A DNA stretch of 64,000 bases from Humulus lupulus (lineage: Eukaryota > Streptophyta > Magnoliopsida > Rosales > Cannabaceae), in contig NC_084793.1 of NCBI RefSeq assembly GCF_963169125.1, forward strand, positions 97,731,071 to 97,795,070. The letters are read 5' to 3'. The position numbers were made by a program, and so were the translations under genes. Positions 21,430 to 32,949 of this stretch are shown here, piece after piece; positions within the stretch are counted from its first letter, which is position 1, and every line of letters begins with the position of its first letter. The notes under the pieces were generated by a model. It was not told the DNA's origin. It saw only the letters and a list, made by a program, of their open reading frames with translations, and searched no databases.

Positions 21430-23816
21430 TGTAACGCCCTACTCCCTTAGAGCCGTTACTAAGTGAGGTTAAAATGTGCAATCAACTCGTTAAACGAGGT
21501 TTTTAAAATAAAAGTGTGATTAAACAGAAGTCTAGGCTGTAATCTTTAAAAAGTACTCTATTTCATTAAAAGTTCAAGAGTTTAACATTCGGGATCCCAG
21601 AACTCGGTTTATAAAATATTTACAATTCAAAACAAGTTTATAAGTAGTTAACCATCAAAACTAGGGTTTGTACAGCCATTTCTCAAAAATATCCCCAACC
21701 AAAGCAGTCGGGCAGGCCAAACATGTACGCGCCCCCCCATGCTCTCCGTACTCATGGCTGGTTGACTTTCTCTTTGCCCTTACCTGCAACACAGAGCACC
21801 TGTGAGCCGAAGCCCACCAAGAAAACTCAAACAGTACATAACATATGCATATTATACAGTCATTACAGCAGATAGCTCATATCTAGTCAGGCAGTTCATA
21901 AAATCTAACACATATATGGCCATGCTGTCCCAGAAGCGTTACCAAAGCCTGGGATATCGGTCTACACAGTAAGGATATTCCATGTATCCACTGGGGTCTC
22001 ACCCTAACCACGAGCACTCCATGTGCTAAGTGGTATTCCCAGCCCCACTGCCGTTCTCGGCCCTTTGCCGTTCCCAGCCCTTCGTCGTTCATTCTGCTAT
22101 TTCCACATTTAGCATTCTCAAATAATAATCAAATATATAATCATTCATGTAATGCTACATCCTAGCAATAATACAATCTAGGGCCGCGCCCTGCAACAAA
22201 ACTATGGGCCCACGCCCTGCTCTACGAGTGCTACGGTTTTCTTACCTGTATCCCAAGCTTTCTGATGCACTAAGGCCGCGAGCACGGTCCTCTAACCCGA
22301 GCCTCTCCAAAGACCTAGTCACAACACATATAAAACATCCTTTAATGCTAATCAATCCAAAACCACTTCTTGGGACCAATCCCACACTCTCGGAATCTCC
22401 AAATTCCTAAAACAATACGTCGGAAACATCCCCCGAACCCCCGGAGCAAAAGCTCAAAATTGCAAAATCCCATGTTTTGAAAATAGCCTAGCGCCACGGC
22501 GCTGCCCTAGAGGGTCGCGGCACCCAGCAAGTCAGAGAACACTTCCCCTTCCCAGAAACAGCCTCGCACCGCGGCGCCCAAGAACAGGGCCGCGGCGCTC
22601 CTTCGCGAACCCAGAAATCTGGGTTTTCCCCTGTGTTTTTCCTGAGCTAAAACCACTCCAAATCATCCCAAACAAGTACCTAAGCCCCAAAACCAATTCA
22701 AAACCCCAAATGAACCCTTAACAACCTATAACCATCATAAACAAACTCAATCACACAATCACACCCAAAAATCCCCTCTTGGGTCTCAAATTTCAGAAAC
22801 CTAAGCTATAGCTTCTAAGACTTAAACCATAGCTTGAAAAACATGCACCTTGCCTCTAAAGTCTTAAACCACATCAGAAATAGAATGTAAACATGTTAGA
22901 ACTCTTACCTCAATCAAAACTCAGCTTGAACTCTTCTCAATTCCAGCTTCAAGCCCCCTTTTCTTTTGATTATCCTACTGAATTTCAAGTAAAACCAGCC
23001 ACATCTCTTTTAGGTTCCCACACTTAATCTCTGTAAATTCAAGCTTAATCTCAACAAAGACAGAACACAAATTCTTACCTCTGAACAATTTTGGCCTAAG
23101 CTTGATCTTGGTTACTTCAAACCTCTTAATTCTCCTCCTAGGACTCAAATTCAGCTCCCTTCTTCAGCTCCTCTTTTGTTCTATCTCTAGATCTCAAAGT
23201 TTAGCATAAACCAACTATCACCAAGTATAATACGTAAATTCCCTTTTCCTTCTGCTGAAGGTTATCTATCTTGTCAAATGACCATTCCACCCTTCCTCAA
23301 ATATCCCTTCCTAACTAAACCTCAAGGCCCTTTTTTGTCATTTCATTTCTATTACTATTCTACCACTTTTCATTACAACTTGTTACTCTCAGAAGTTACT
23401 AATGGTTACCCAGATTACTCAATCACCAATAACCACTAACCACAAATTCTCAACTCAACTCACAAAATTCCCCAAAGTACCCCTAGGCTCCTCCCGAGCC
23501 GGGTATAAAACCCCGTTGTGACTTTTGAGTTATCTAGCTCTGTAGGACCGTCTCGGAACGTGCATCACATTAATATCACCACACCCACATGGTATAAACC
23601 GCATAATATAATCATCACATTTTTGCCCTCAATGGGCTAAAATTACCAATTTACCCCTATCTTGCAAACGGGGCCCCCATGCATATTTATACCACCTAAA
23701 CTTGCATTCTAATCACATATTCATTTAAATTCATATATTATCATATTAATTCACTTATTGCCCTCCAGGCACGCTAATCAAGGTCCTAAACCTTATTGGC
23801 AACTTGGGGTGTTACA
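21430..23816 (-). repeat. T1 5' LTR
   Basis: This is the partner of 2376-4754, running from tgtaacgccctactccc to cttggggtgttaca and followed by the target duplication taatc. It contains small insertions and deletions relative to its partner. The open frame at 22204-22410 corresponds to that at 3151 in the other LTR and is not a gene. Confidence 0.93.
22566..22598. repeat. GC-rich hairpin in T1 5' LTR
   Basis: Arms gcaccgcggc (22566-22575) and gccgcggcgc (22589-22598) are inverted repeats with one mismatch. The other T1 LTR has a degraded version near 3485-3525. Confidence 0.65.
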
Positions 23817-24270
23817 TAATCCTGTCATGTCCAATTAATCACCAAATACTTATTCAATACTTAATAAATCCCAAAATATTCTCTAAATTCCAAAAAAATA
23901 CCCCTAGGCTCCCCCGAGTCGGGTATTAACCCCACTGTGACTATTTCGCTAATCCCCTTACTAGGACTTTCTCGAGCCATATACTGCAAATATATCCACA
24001 TAATAATGTGGTCTTAACCATTTATCACATATAATTACATTTATGCCGTCAAAGGCCAAAAATACAAATATGCCCTTATAAGCTATATAAAATGCACAAA
24101 TGCATATTTAGTACTCATAAACGTGCATATAACATACTCATATAATCATGTTAATCATGAATGCCACGTAATCATGCATTTAACCAATTAAACATACATA
24201 TAAACAAATTTTGCCCTCCTGGCACACTAATCAAGGCCCTAAGCCTTATAAACAATTTTTGGTCATTACA
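23817..24270 (-). mobile_element. LTR of outer chromovirus E, second part
   Basis: After the T1 target duplication the sequence continues an older LTR with the chromovirus ending gccctcctggcacactaatc and ggtcattaca. It is followed by a polypurine tract and chromovirus integrase on the minus strand, so it is the 3' LTR of E. Confidence 0.85.
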
Positions 24271-24285
24271 ACTATCCCCTCCTAC
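24271..24285 (-). other. E polypurine tract
   Basis: Minus-strand gtaggaggggatagt lies next to the LTR end, as in T1. Confidence 0.6.
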
Positions 24286-24306
24286 TGAGAATTTCATCCT
24301 CAAAAT

Positions 24307-24684
24307 TTACCTAAATAATTTAGGGTACTGATCCCGCATCGGTGATTCAAGTTCCCAAGTCGGTTCCTCGACCCTGCTATTCCTCCACAATACTTTGACT
24401 AGAGGAATCATCTTGTTCCGTAGAACCTTGTCTTTCCTGTCTAAGACCTGAACCGGTCGCTCCTCACAAGACAAATATGTCTGCAATTCCAAGTCCTCAT
24501 ACTTCAACACATGAGTCGTATCTGAGACGTACTTCTGAAGCATAGAAATTTGGAATACATCATGAACTCTTGACAACGATGGTGGCAGAGCCAATTGGTA
24601 GGTCACCTGCCCGATCTTCTCCAGGATCTCAAATGGTCTTATGAATCTGGGGATCAACTTGCCCTTTTTCCCAAACCTTCTCAC
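24307..24684 (-). pseudogene. E integrase C-terminus and chromodomain-like tail
   Basis: The 125-residue frame has KLIPRFIRPFEILEKIGQV, HDVFQISMLQKY, then RPVQVLDRKDKVLRNK and VKVLWRNSRVEEPTWELES. This matches the same region of T1, so E is a related Tekay/Del chromovirus. A frame break and a short deletion separate it from the integrase core at 24727. Confidence 0.88.
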
Positions 24685-24726
24685 CCCTCACAGTGGTGAG
24701 ACTCACAGAAACATGTGGTCCCCTAT

Positions 24727-25245
24727 CTACGAAGTGAGCATTCGAGCTCGAATCTTCTTGATAGCCTCATTAGTCTTCTGAACCATCTGCGGTCCCAAAT
24801 ACTTCCTCTCACCCATCTCATCCCAAAGAATGGACGATCTACACCTCCTTCCATATAACATCTCATACGCAGCTATTCCAATCGTTGATTGATAACTGTT
24901 GTTGTATGAAAACTCAATCAATGGGAAATACTTACTTAAAGACCGCTCAAAGTCTATCACACATGCACGGAGCATGTCTTCCAACACCTGAATCGTCCTC
25001 TCAGACTTTCCATCAGTATAAGGATGAAAGGATGTACTAAACTTCAACTGAGTCCCCATAGCCTTCTGCAAACTACCCCAAAACTTGGAGGTAAATATGG
25101 GATCTCGATATGATACTATAGACTTGGGACCCCATGGAGACGTACAATCTCCCTCACATACAGCGTCGCATACTGGTCCACAGGATAGGTCGTATTCACT
25201 GGAAGAAAGTGAGTTGACTTGGTGTATCTGTCTACTATCATCCAC
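24727..25245 (-). pseudogene. E integrase core, second part
   Basis: The frame includes YRDPIFTSKFWGSLQKAMG, FHPYTDGKSERTIQVLEDML with the catalytic Glu, and LIEFSYNNSYQSTIGIAAYE. The second catalytic Asp is kept in YRDP, although the usual Ser-Asp pair is altered. Its first residues are out of phase with the domain and arise from a frameshift near 25140. Confidence 0.85.
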
Positions 25246-25802
25246 ACTGAGTCATGTAATCCCACTGTCCTGGGTAAACCTCCCACAAAATCCATGGTAA
25301 TGTCCTCCCATTTCCACCCAGAATACCCAAAGGCTGTAGCAACCCCGCTGGTCGCCAATGCTCAGCCTTCACCTCTGACAGGTCAAATACTTGGCCACGT
25401 ACTCCACTACATCCTTCTTCATCCCAGGCCATCAATATAACGTCCGTAGATCCTGATACATCTTTTGGTGCCTGGATGAAGTGAGTACGTTATAGTATGG
25501 GATTCATCTAATATCTCTCATCTAATACCCATATCTGTCAGGACACAAATACAACCCTTATACTGTAGTAACCATGTCTCTGAAATAGAATAATCCTTAG
25601 CTATCCCAGCTAGGACATTCCCTCTTGCCTCCTGCAACTGCGCATCATCCATCTGACCCTTTCTTATCCTCTCTAGGAGGGTAGACTGCAAAGTAATATT
25701 GGCCAACTGGCCCACAACCAACTTTATCCTTGCTCTAGTCATCTCCTCTGCCAACTCTCTCGATATGTGTGTTGAGCTAAACAACTGTCCCGGGCCCTCC
25801 AA
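25238..25802 (-). pseudogene. E integrase N-terminus and first core part, with frame breaks
   Basis: Pieces in different frames line up with T1 integrase. They are [20 protein letters not shown] and NITLQSTLLERIRKGQ at 25518-25802, the region around the zinc-binding site in broken frames, and WKWEDITMDFVGGLPRTVG with the first catalytic Asp at 25116-25358. At least three frame changes occur. Confidence 0.78.
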
Positions 25803-26205
25803 CTCAATGTGCCAACCACTACATTGGCTTTCCCTGGGTGGTAAAGGATATCATAATCATAGTCCTTTACCAACTCTAGCCAACGCCTCTGCCTCATATT
25901 TAGGTCCTTCTGGGTGAAGAAGTACTTCAAGCTCTTATGATCGGTGTATATCTCGCACTTTTTCCAATATAGGTAGTGTCGCCAAACTTTCAGTGCGAAT
26001 ACCACTGGTTCCAACTCTAGGTCATGGGTAGGGTACCGCTGCTCATACTCCTTTAGCTGCCATGACGCATAAGTAATAACCTTCTCATTCTGCATCAACA
26101 CACATCCCAATCCCAACCTTGATGCATCACAGCATACCACAAACTTCCCTTCCTCCGAAGGAAGACTCAATACAGGAGCAGTAATCAGTCGTCGCTGTTG
26201 AAGTG
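25739..26205 (-). pseudogene. E RNase H
   Basis: The frame contains [53 protein letters not shown] and [10 protein letters not shown], the RNase H of a chromovirus. Homology stops abruptly at about 26205, where plus-strand Tat sequence starts. The RT, protease, Gag and 5' LTR of E are not in the window. Confidence 0.88.
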
Positions 26206-28357
26206 CCACTTGTCAATACAGCTGGAGTGGCCCCTGAGCACCCGACTGAAGAGGCACGAGATCTGCCAGTTGGAGTGCCCACCAAGCATCCAGCTAGAGT
26301 TGGAACCCCAGTGCCGCCACATGATCATGGCAAAGGAAAATTTGACGATAATCCTGCTTCATAGAAGAAGAAGGCTCATCAAGATCTCGAGGTCCACTAG
26401 ATTCCCAAGCAAGCTGGTAAGGGTAATGGCCCAAGGGCCCGAGGACACCGCTAGGCTGTCAGCGTCAGTGGAGCTCGAGGCATTCTGCCCCGACGCGCCC
26501 ATACAGATCGCGCGAGGCTTGGATGTGGTGTCCCCTCGAGACCTCACCAAACCCGTAGGAACAATGGTCCAAGGATCCGCCCAAGAAACATTTCATTGAA
26601 CTGAGAACTTGGCATCAATATCTTGGTAAATTATGAGAATATCGAGTCCGATGGAGAAATCGAGGTGGCTCGTCCCGAGGGTAATGGCACGTTCTGAGTT
26701 CAAGTCGACCTATGAGACAACCTTAATGCCCGAAGGTGCAATAAGGCCAATGGGCGTGAGCCCGCTAGGAAAGGTTTATCAGACATATGGGATAACCTCA
26801 ATGCCTGAAGAAGAGATAACCCGACGTAGAGCGTCAACCGAGATCGTGACTCACTCTGCACGAAATTAGAGAGTCTAGAAAGGATCATGCTAGGAATGAA
26901 TAGACGGCAATGTCATGACTCAGACTCAAAAGACAAAGAAGTGGAGCCATGAGCTCCCCACATTGTGGAAGCCCCTTGCAGCATGGATTCAAGATGTAGG
27001 CCACTTTGCCCTATGATGGCGGGTGGGACCCCATCGACCACCTTTATAAGTTCTATAGATTGATGTCAGTGCACCGCATCTCCGATGACGCTAAATATCA
27101 TGTGTTCCCGATCACTCTAACGGGACTAGCAAATGAGTGGTTCAAGAAGCAACAACCAGGATCCATTCAATCACGGCATCAACTTTCATCTGCCTTTCAT
27201 AAACAATTCATAGGAGCTCGGAAGGTGAGCTTAAAGGTCAATGCTTTGGCCAGCATAAAACAAGGGCCCTTCAAGACACTCAAGGCATACATTAAACACT
27301 TCAAGGAGGAGGCAGCGAGAACCAAGAGGGTTGACGATGGCCAGCAGTTGATGACCTTACAGGCTAGCATCCGCGCGGGGTCCCTGCTTTGGGATAACCT
27401 CCAGCGGAGGGGATGCCGATGGCTCGACTACTTCATTCGTCGGGAATAAGAGTATATCAGCTGGGAGGATGCCCAGATTGGATCATTTGTAGGACCCATC
27501 ACCTTCCCCTCTCTGACCGCATTTGGCCTCGTAGCTTCATGGATCCAGTATTCCCCTTACGCTCCTGCCAAGCAGGCTTGGGAGGAGCCCAACCCAGCCT
27601 GAGCATCTCATCCAGAGGTTTTAGTGTTGTGCCAACTCTTGGATTCAGCGTGGCCCTAACAGGATACGAAGCATAGCTCACTGGATACAACGCTTTTCAA
27701 CCTGCATTCACAGCTGGAGTTGCTGCTCCATCCCAGTCTGCTGCACCCAGTCGAACCCCCAGTAGCAATAGATGCAGGGGCAAGGGCAAGGGCTGGAAGC
27801 CCAAGGGAAATGGAAATGCATAGGCCAAGCTGAGAACTAGCACTGGTGAGAAATATGTCTCATAGTACTCCGAGTATGCTGACTTAATAGACTCTCGAGA
27901 GAATATCTTCATGGCCACGGAACAACATGTTCATTATCGGAAGCCACAACCCATTCGGAAGAACAGGGGAATGCGAGATCTCGACAAGTTTTGTTGTTTT
28001 TAGAATGACATATGGCACCACAACAATGAGTGTCGTTGGCTCAAGGATGAAATCGAAAACCTCATCAAGTTGGGACATCTCCACCAATATGCTAAGGGTG
28101 GAGCAAGTCAAGCACAACCCCCCGCAGCAGGAACACTCGTGGCACCTGTTGCTCTGCAGATCCCAACAGTCGCTCCTATGGCCTTGCAACATCCAATGGT
28201 CCGAGGACCCCTTCCGGTGAATGGGCGAGTAGGAACCATTTCAGAAGGACCCCACCTGGGTGGTACCTCCCAAGGCTTGCAGAACAAGTATACACGAGCT
28301 TTAAACCATGACAACAAGGTCATGGCTTTGGCTCAGTATCCTATCCAAATGCCCTGA
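26206..28357 (+). pseudogene. B Gag remnant
   Basis: The clearest part is 27006-27449, with GGWDPIDHLYKFYRLMSVHR, FPITLTGLANEWFKKQQPGS and a short LDYFIRRE end, matching the capsid-like region of element A. Near 27980-28090 the knuckle region reads CRWLKDEIENLIKLGHLHQY after a degraded Cys-His start with a stop inside it. Sequence from 26206 to 27000 resembles a proline- and charge-rich Gag N-terminus in shifting frames. Upstream and downstream stops make it a pseudogene. Confidence 0.78.
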
Positions 28358-29167
28358 ATGACTGACCAAGTCATAACATTCCCACACCTTGACCCATTGG
28401 TAATTGAAAGTCAAATTCCCAATAAAATGGTGGCGCGAATTCTAGTGGATAACGGGAGCTCGATGAACATCCTGTTTAAGTTAGCCTTCGAGAAAATAGG
28501 GCTGACCACTGTAGATTTGTCCTTGTGCGCCTCGACTCTTTACGGATTCTCGGGAGAAGCCCTCATCCTGATGGGGCAGATAAAGCTTCTTGTAACACTT
28601 GGAGAAGTCCCTCGCCAGGCCTTCAAATACTGAACATTTGTGGTGGTAGATTGTTCCTTGGTGTATTATGCCATCTTGGGACGGCCTGCCCTGGTAGAGT
28701 TTGGAGCCGTCACTTTCTTCCGCCACCTAAACATGAAGTTCACCACAGAGGTGGGGATTGGTACCGTCTGCGGAGACCAGTTTGAGGCGAGACAATGTTA
28801 CAATGCGTCTCTCAAGACCCCCGTGATGGTGGTGGAAGCAATAGTCCCTGAGCAGCCCGAGGCATCAAAACTACAGACAGTCCAAGAGACTGGACCTGAT
28901 GAATTGGACTCGAGGGTTCAGGAGGAGAGGGCCATTGAACCAATAGAGGAGGTGGAGGAGATAGTTCTTGATACCTCCACCCCCGATAGAAAAATAAAAG
29001 TTGGGGGACGCTTGAAGACGGGAATTCGAGAAGCATTGGTGGACTTCCTCCCAGAAAACCAAGACGTGTTTGCATGGTCACATTCTCACATGACTGACAT
29101 TGATCGAAACATCATCTTCCACGCCTTGAATGTTGATCCTAACTTTGCTCCCGTTCAGCAAAAGTAA
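28358..29167 (+). pseudogene. B protease and start of RT
   Basis: The frame 28358-28633 has VARILVDNGSSMNILFKLAF, the same DNGSS protease site as element A, and TLYGFSGEALILMGQIKLLV. After a TGA it continues in phase at 28640 with VVDCSLVYYAILGRPALVEF and RHLNMKFTTEVGIGTVCGDQ. It then enters the RT N-terminus (ENQDVFAWSHSHMTDIDRN) and ends at TAA 29165-29167. Confidence 0.86.
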
Positions 29168-30862
29168 ATGACGTTTGATCAAACTCAGAAAGAGGCTCTC
29201 AAGGCTGAGGTAGACATGCTCCTCGCCAATGGATTTATTCGAGAAGCCCAATACCCGAGGTGGCTATCTAATCCTGTTCTTGTGCCAAAGCCAAATGGCA
29301 CTTGGAGGACATGCATCAATTTCTTGAACCTTAACAAGACTTGTCCGAAAGACTGCTTCTCGCTCCTCAAGATAGATCATATGGTCGATGCCACCTCTGG
29401 CTACGATCTGTTGTCATTCATGGATGCATACTCGGCCTATAACCAGATATCCATGCATGTCGTGGGCCAGGAGCATACTAGTTTTCAGACCGATAAAGGT
29501 GTCTACTATTACATCGTGGTGCCTTTCGGACTAAAGAATTCTGGTGCCACCTACCAAAGATTGGTGAACCAGATGTTCAAGGACCACCTGGGGAGAAACA
29601 TGGAAGTTTACATGGATGACATGCTGGTCAAATCTAGAACAGCTCCCGACCATGTGGGTGACTTGGCGAAGGTTTTCTCGGTGCTCTGTCAGTTTAGAAT
29701 GAAATTATATCCCCAAAAATGCACATTTGGGATTGCCTCTGAAAAGTTCCTAGGTTTCATCGTTAGTGCTCGAGGAATTGAGGCAAAGCCCGAGAAGATC
29801 AAGACCCTAATCGAAATGTCGTCTCCTCGAATTCATAAAGACGTTCAGAGCCTGTTAGGAAGGATCACAACTTTGATTCGTTTTGTCTCTAAGGCAACAT
29901 ACAAGTGCATCCCTTTCTTTAATGTGCTCCGAGGAAGTCAGAGATTCAAATGGACGGAAGAGTACGAACGGGCATTCCAACAGCTCAAGGAGCACATGAC
30001 AAATCCTCCGATTCTGTCCATGCCCATAGATGAAGAACCCCTCCTCCTCTATATGGTTGTCTTAGAGAATGCTATCAGTGTTGCCTTGGTAAGGGAGGAA
30101 ACTCGTTTTCAGCACCTCGTTTATTACGTCAGCAAAAGAATCCTCGGCGCAGAGTCTAGGTACCCGTTGATGGAGAAATTAACTTTTTGTCTAATGGTGG
30201 CTTCTCAAAAACTAAGACCCTACTTCTAGGCACATCAAATTAAGGTCCTCATAAACCATCCCCTCAGGCAAGTCCTTCAAAAGCAAGAGTCATCGGGAAG
30301 ACTCTTGAAATGGTCGATGGAGTTAAGTCAGTTCGACATCACCTACCATCCGAGGACTGCTATAAAAGTTCAGGCACTGGTCGATTTTATCGCCGAGTGC
30401 ATAGGGAATCATGAGAAGCCTGAAGGTGTCCCAGTGGTCAGACCGGCCTGGAAGTTGTATGTGGATGGGTCTTCAAACAAAAAATGGTGCCGAAGCTGGA
30501 CTCATTTTAGTTTCCTCCTAGGGGCACATAGTGCACAACACACTCCGTTTTGGGTCAACACCTCCAACAATGAAGCAGAACAAGAAGCCTTAATCGTTGG
30601 GCTCCGAGTGGCACTTAAGCTAAAAGTCTAGGGCCTCGAGATTTTTAACGATTCTTAACTCATGGTAAGCCAAGTAGTCGGAGAGTACCAGGCCCGGGGA
30701 ACAAATATGGCAGCGTATCTAGCAAAGGCTCAAGAAATGTTGCATAACTTTAGAAGATTCACCATTCAGTAGGTGCCACGAGAGCAGAATTCCAATGCTA
30801 TCCCCCTCGCTAAGTTGGCTACCACCAAAGACGCTGAGTTGATTAATGTGGTCCCCATTGAC
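29168..30862 (+). pseudogene. B RT and RNase H domains
   Basis: From 29168 to 30229 the frame gives NPVLVPKPNGTWRTCINFLN, LLSFMDAYSAYNQISMH, VPFGLKNSGATYQRLVNQ and the catalytic YMDD, then the first RNase H through LTFCLMVASQKLRPYF. It stops at TAG 30227-30229, where element A has CAG (Gln). The frame resumes with VLQKQESSGRLLKWSMELSQ. A frameshift follows in the second RNase H (LYVDGSSNKK, then NTSNNEAEQEALIVGLRVAL), and further stops occur before VPREQNSNAI. It is cut at 30862 by C1; the next residues are at 41820. Confidence 0.9.
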
Positions 30863-32932
30863 TTTTAGGAACAGTTCCTAGTGTGCAGCGAAAATTGCGG
30901 TAATGGTAGTATTGTATACAAAGAAAAAATTTCATATAAACAACTTTATATGAGGATCCTTTAATATGCAATATGTTAATAAATATATAATATGTAAATG
31001 GACAAATAATACGAAATGATTTACCTCTTGTAGCCTATCAAGAATCCTCAGATTTTTTAGTATATAATTCGATCTTCCTATCATTGCTAGAGTACTCACA
31101 CCTAGATCTTCCAAGACGTTCTCTATACCTCAAGATGTGGGTGGGCACATAGAGAACAAGAATCAATTTTTGTGAATCAAAAGTATTCTCAACACATGGT
31201 ACTCTTGATTATGGGCTAGAGAGAAAATGTTTTTCTTTTGTGAAAAAAATGATATTTTTCTTCTCTGTAAAACTTGTTATTTCTATTTTCTATCATATAG
31301 AATATATAGACATTATTATCATAATAATAATGGTAAATAAAAATTATCATCTTTAATAATAATAATAATGATAAAAGACAAAGTCTTACATTCCATTTTA
31401 AAACCCCTTTTAATATGTTTTATTAATTAATTAAAAATAAAATAAAAAACCAATAGCTTATCACATCAGTAGTGCTACATGCATAAATCAGTCCAAGCCC
31501 TATGTGTGTGACACTATCCTTGAAAATGGAATTTGATTTTTCACGTGTTTTTAATTTAATTAATTAATAATTAAAAATTCAAATAAGGTATCATCTTTTA
31601 AGGAAAAGATAACAACTTAAATTTCAAAATTTAAAATTTGAATTTCCATTATCATCTTATTATTAATTAAATAAATATAATAATGAAAATCAATTTTGAC
31701 TATCCATATTTATCTATTCACACTTAAATAAAATAATTGATTAAAATCAGTTTCTTCTATTTCTACACAATTTTGAAAATTGCACAAATGCAATAATAAA
31801 TTGTGCAACTCCAATTATCACATAATTGCACATTTATCCCAAAGAATAAATACTCTCTCAAATAGCTCATTCACAATTTGACCCTTGTATCAACTTTTAC
31901 CTTGATTAGTGCTGATAGAGCCGCCCTGGGGACCTATGGACCAATAATTCCAAGCTCTAATAAATAAAAGGTTATTAACCAATACTCTTTTATTCAATAA
32001 TCATATTTATTAATCTCATTATCATTCCACTATAAATATAAGACTGAACTCTTGAGAATTAAATACATATATTTATTGAGTACTTTATTGTAAGCATAAA
32101 TTATCCATTGATATAATCATTACATACAAATTAATCCTCTATTGATGATTCATAATTAAGTGGGAATAAAAATATTGTTTTATCATTCTAATTATATCTT
32201 GATTCCTAGTGTACCATTGGCTTTACTAGTGAAGGTTAATTCATAATTTGATTATGAATTTGACATCAATAACCTTTTCAGTTCCAAAAGCCAACCCAAT
32301 AGGAATCATCATTCAATCTATAAGAAGGTATAGATTCCATATTTGTTAAGCTATGTCCCCAGTCATATACATCATTGAGTCCCCAAAACAATAGTTCTTA
32401 GCCTGATCATTTTGACAAATCGTAACGTATGAATCGAAGGATCAAATGACATATATAAGAGTTCATAGTAACTTCAGGATTAAGATCAGTTTGTATATGA
32501 TCATTAGTTGATGTGTTTTATAATACTACAAAACGGTATTTAAACAAGTATTATTAAATCACATCTGGTCCAATTCTACATACTCTCAACATGCAAAGTA
32601 CATCCACTAAAGTGTCCTACTACACTAGTAACCCATATCTAGGTCACATGTATTCATAATAATAGTGGACCGTACTAGCAGTAATTAATCTAAAGATTCC
32701 ATAACTTTATTTTACTGCGAACTATATAAGTTCATTTTCTCAATCTCGATCCTTTCATTACCAATATGAGATTGAGACCACATAGATGAACTTGAGAATT
32801 TTCTGATATTTACTTAATATTATTAACGATAATATAATACATAAACTACATGTATACAATAATTCAATTCATTCTTTTATTTCATTAAAACCAATGTTAA
32901 CTACAATTGCTTTAAGGGCACAATTCCCAACA
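30863..32932 (-). repeat. C1 3' LTR
   Basis: It is 2070 bp, from ttaggaacagttcc to gggcacaattcccaaca. Its partner is 38552-41819 without the 40541-41732 insert. It is rich in A and T, with an (aat)n run near 31350. No gene is present. Confidence 0.93.
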
Positions 32933-32949
32933 ATCTCCCACTTTCCCTA
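32933..32949 (-). other. C1 polypurine tract
   Basis: Minus-strand tagggaaagtgggagat directly precedes the 3' LTR; its first three bases, tag, are also the stop codon of pol. Confidence 0.8.

Larger units (their letters stand above)
2376..23816 (-). mobile_element. Chromovirus T1 (Ty3/gypsy, Tekay/Del-like), with nested element A
   Basis: Two LTRs of about 2.38 kb flank a primer binding site, gag, protease, RT, RNase H, integrase and a C-terminal chromodomain-like region, all on the minus strand. The flanking 5 bp are tagtc (2371-2375) and taatc (23817-23821), a target duplication with one mismatch. Removing the nested element A (6404-18186 plus its duplication) leaves roughly 9.65 kb. The coding region has several stops and frame breaks, so T1 is not autonomous. 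In the roughly 330 bp I compared, the LTRs differ by a few percent, clearly more than the LTRs of A, which agrees with A being younger. Confidence 0.93.
26206..30862 (+). mobile_element. Decayed Tat element B, first part
   Basis: Plus-strand Gag, protease, RT and RNase H remnants resemble element A throughout but have many stops and frame changes. No 5' LTR is visible at 26206; the element joins the chromovirus E remnant directly, so its 5' end was lost. It resumes at 41820 after copia element C1, shown by the ttgac duplication and by continuous protein similarity across the gap. Confidence 0.88.
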
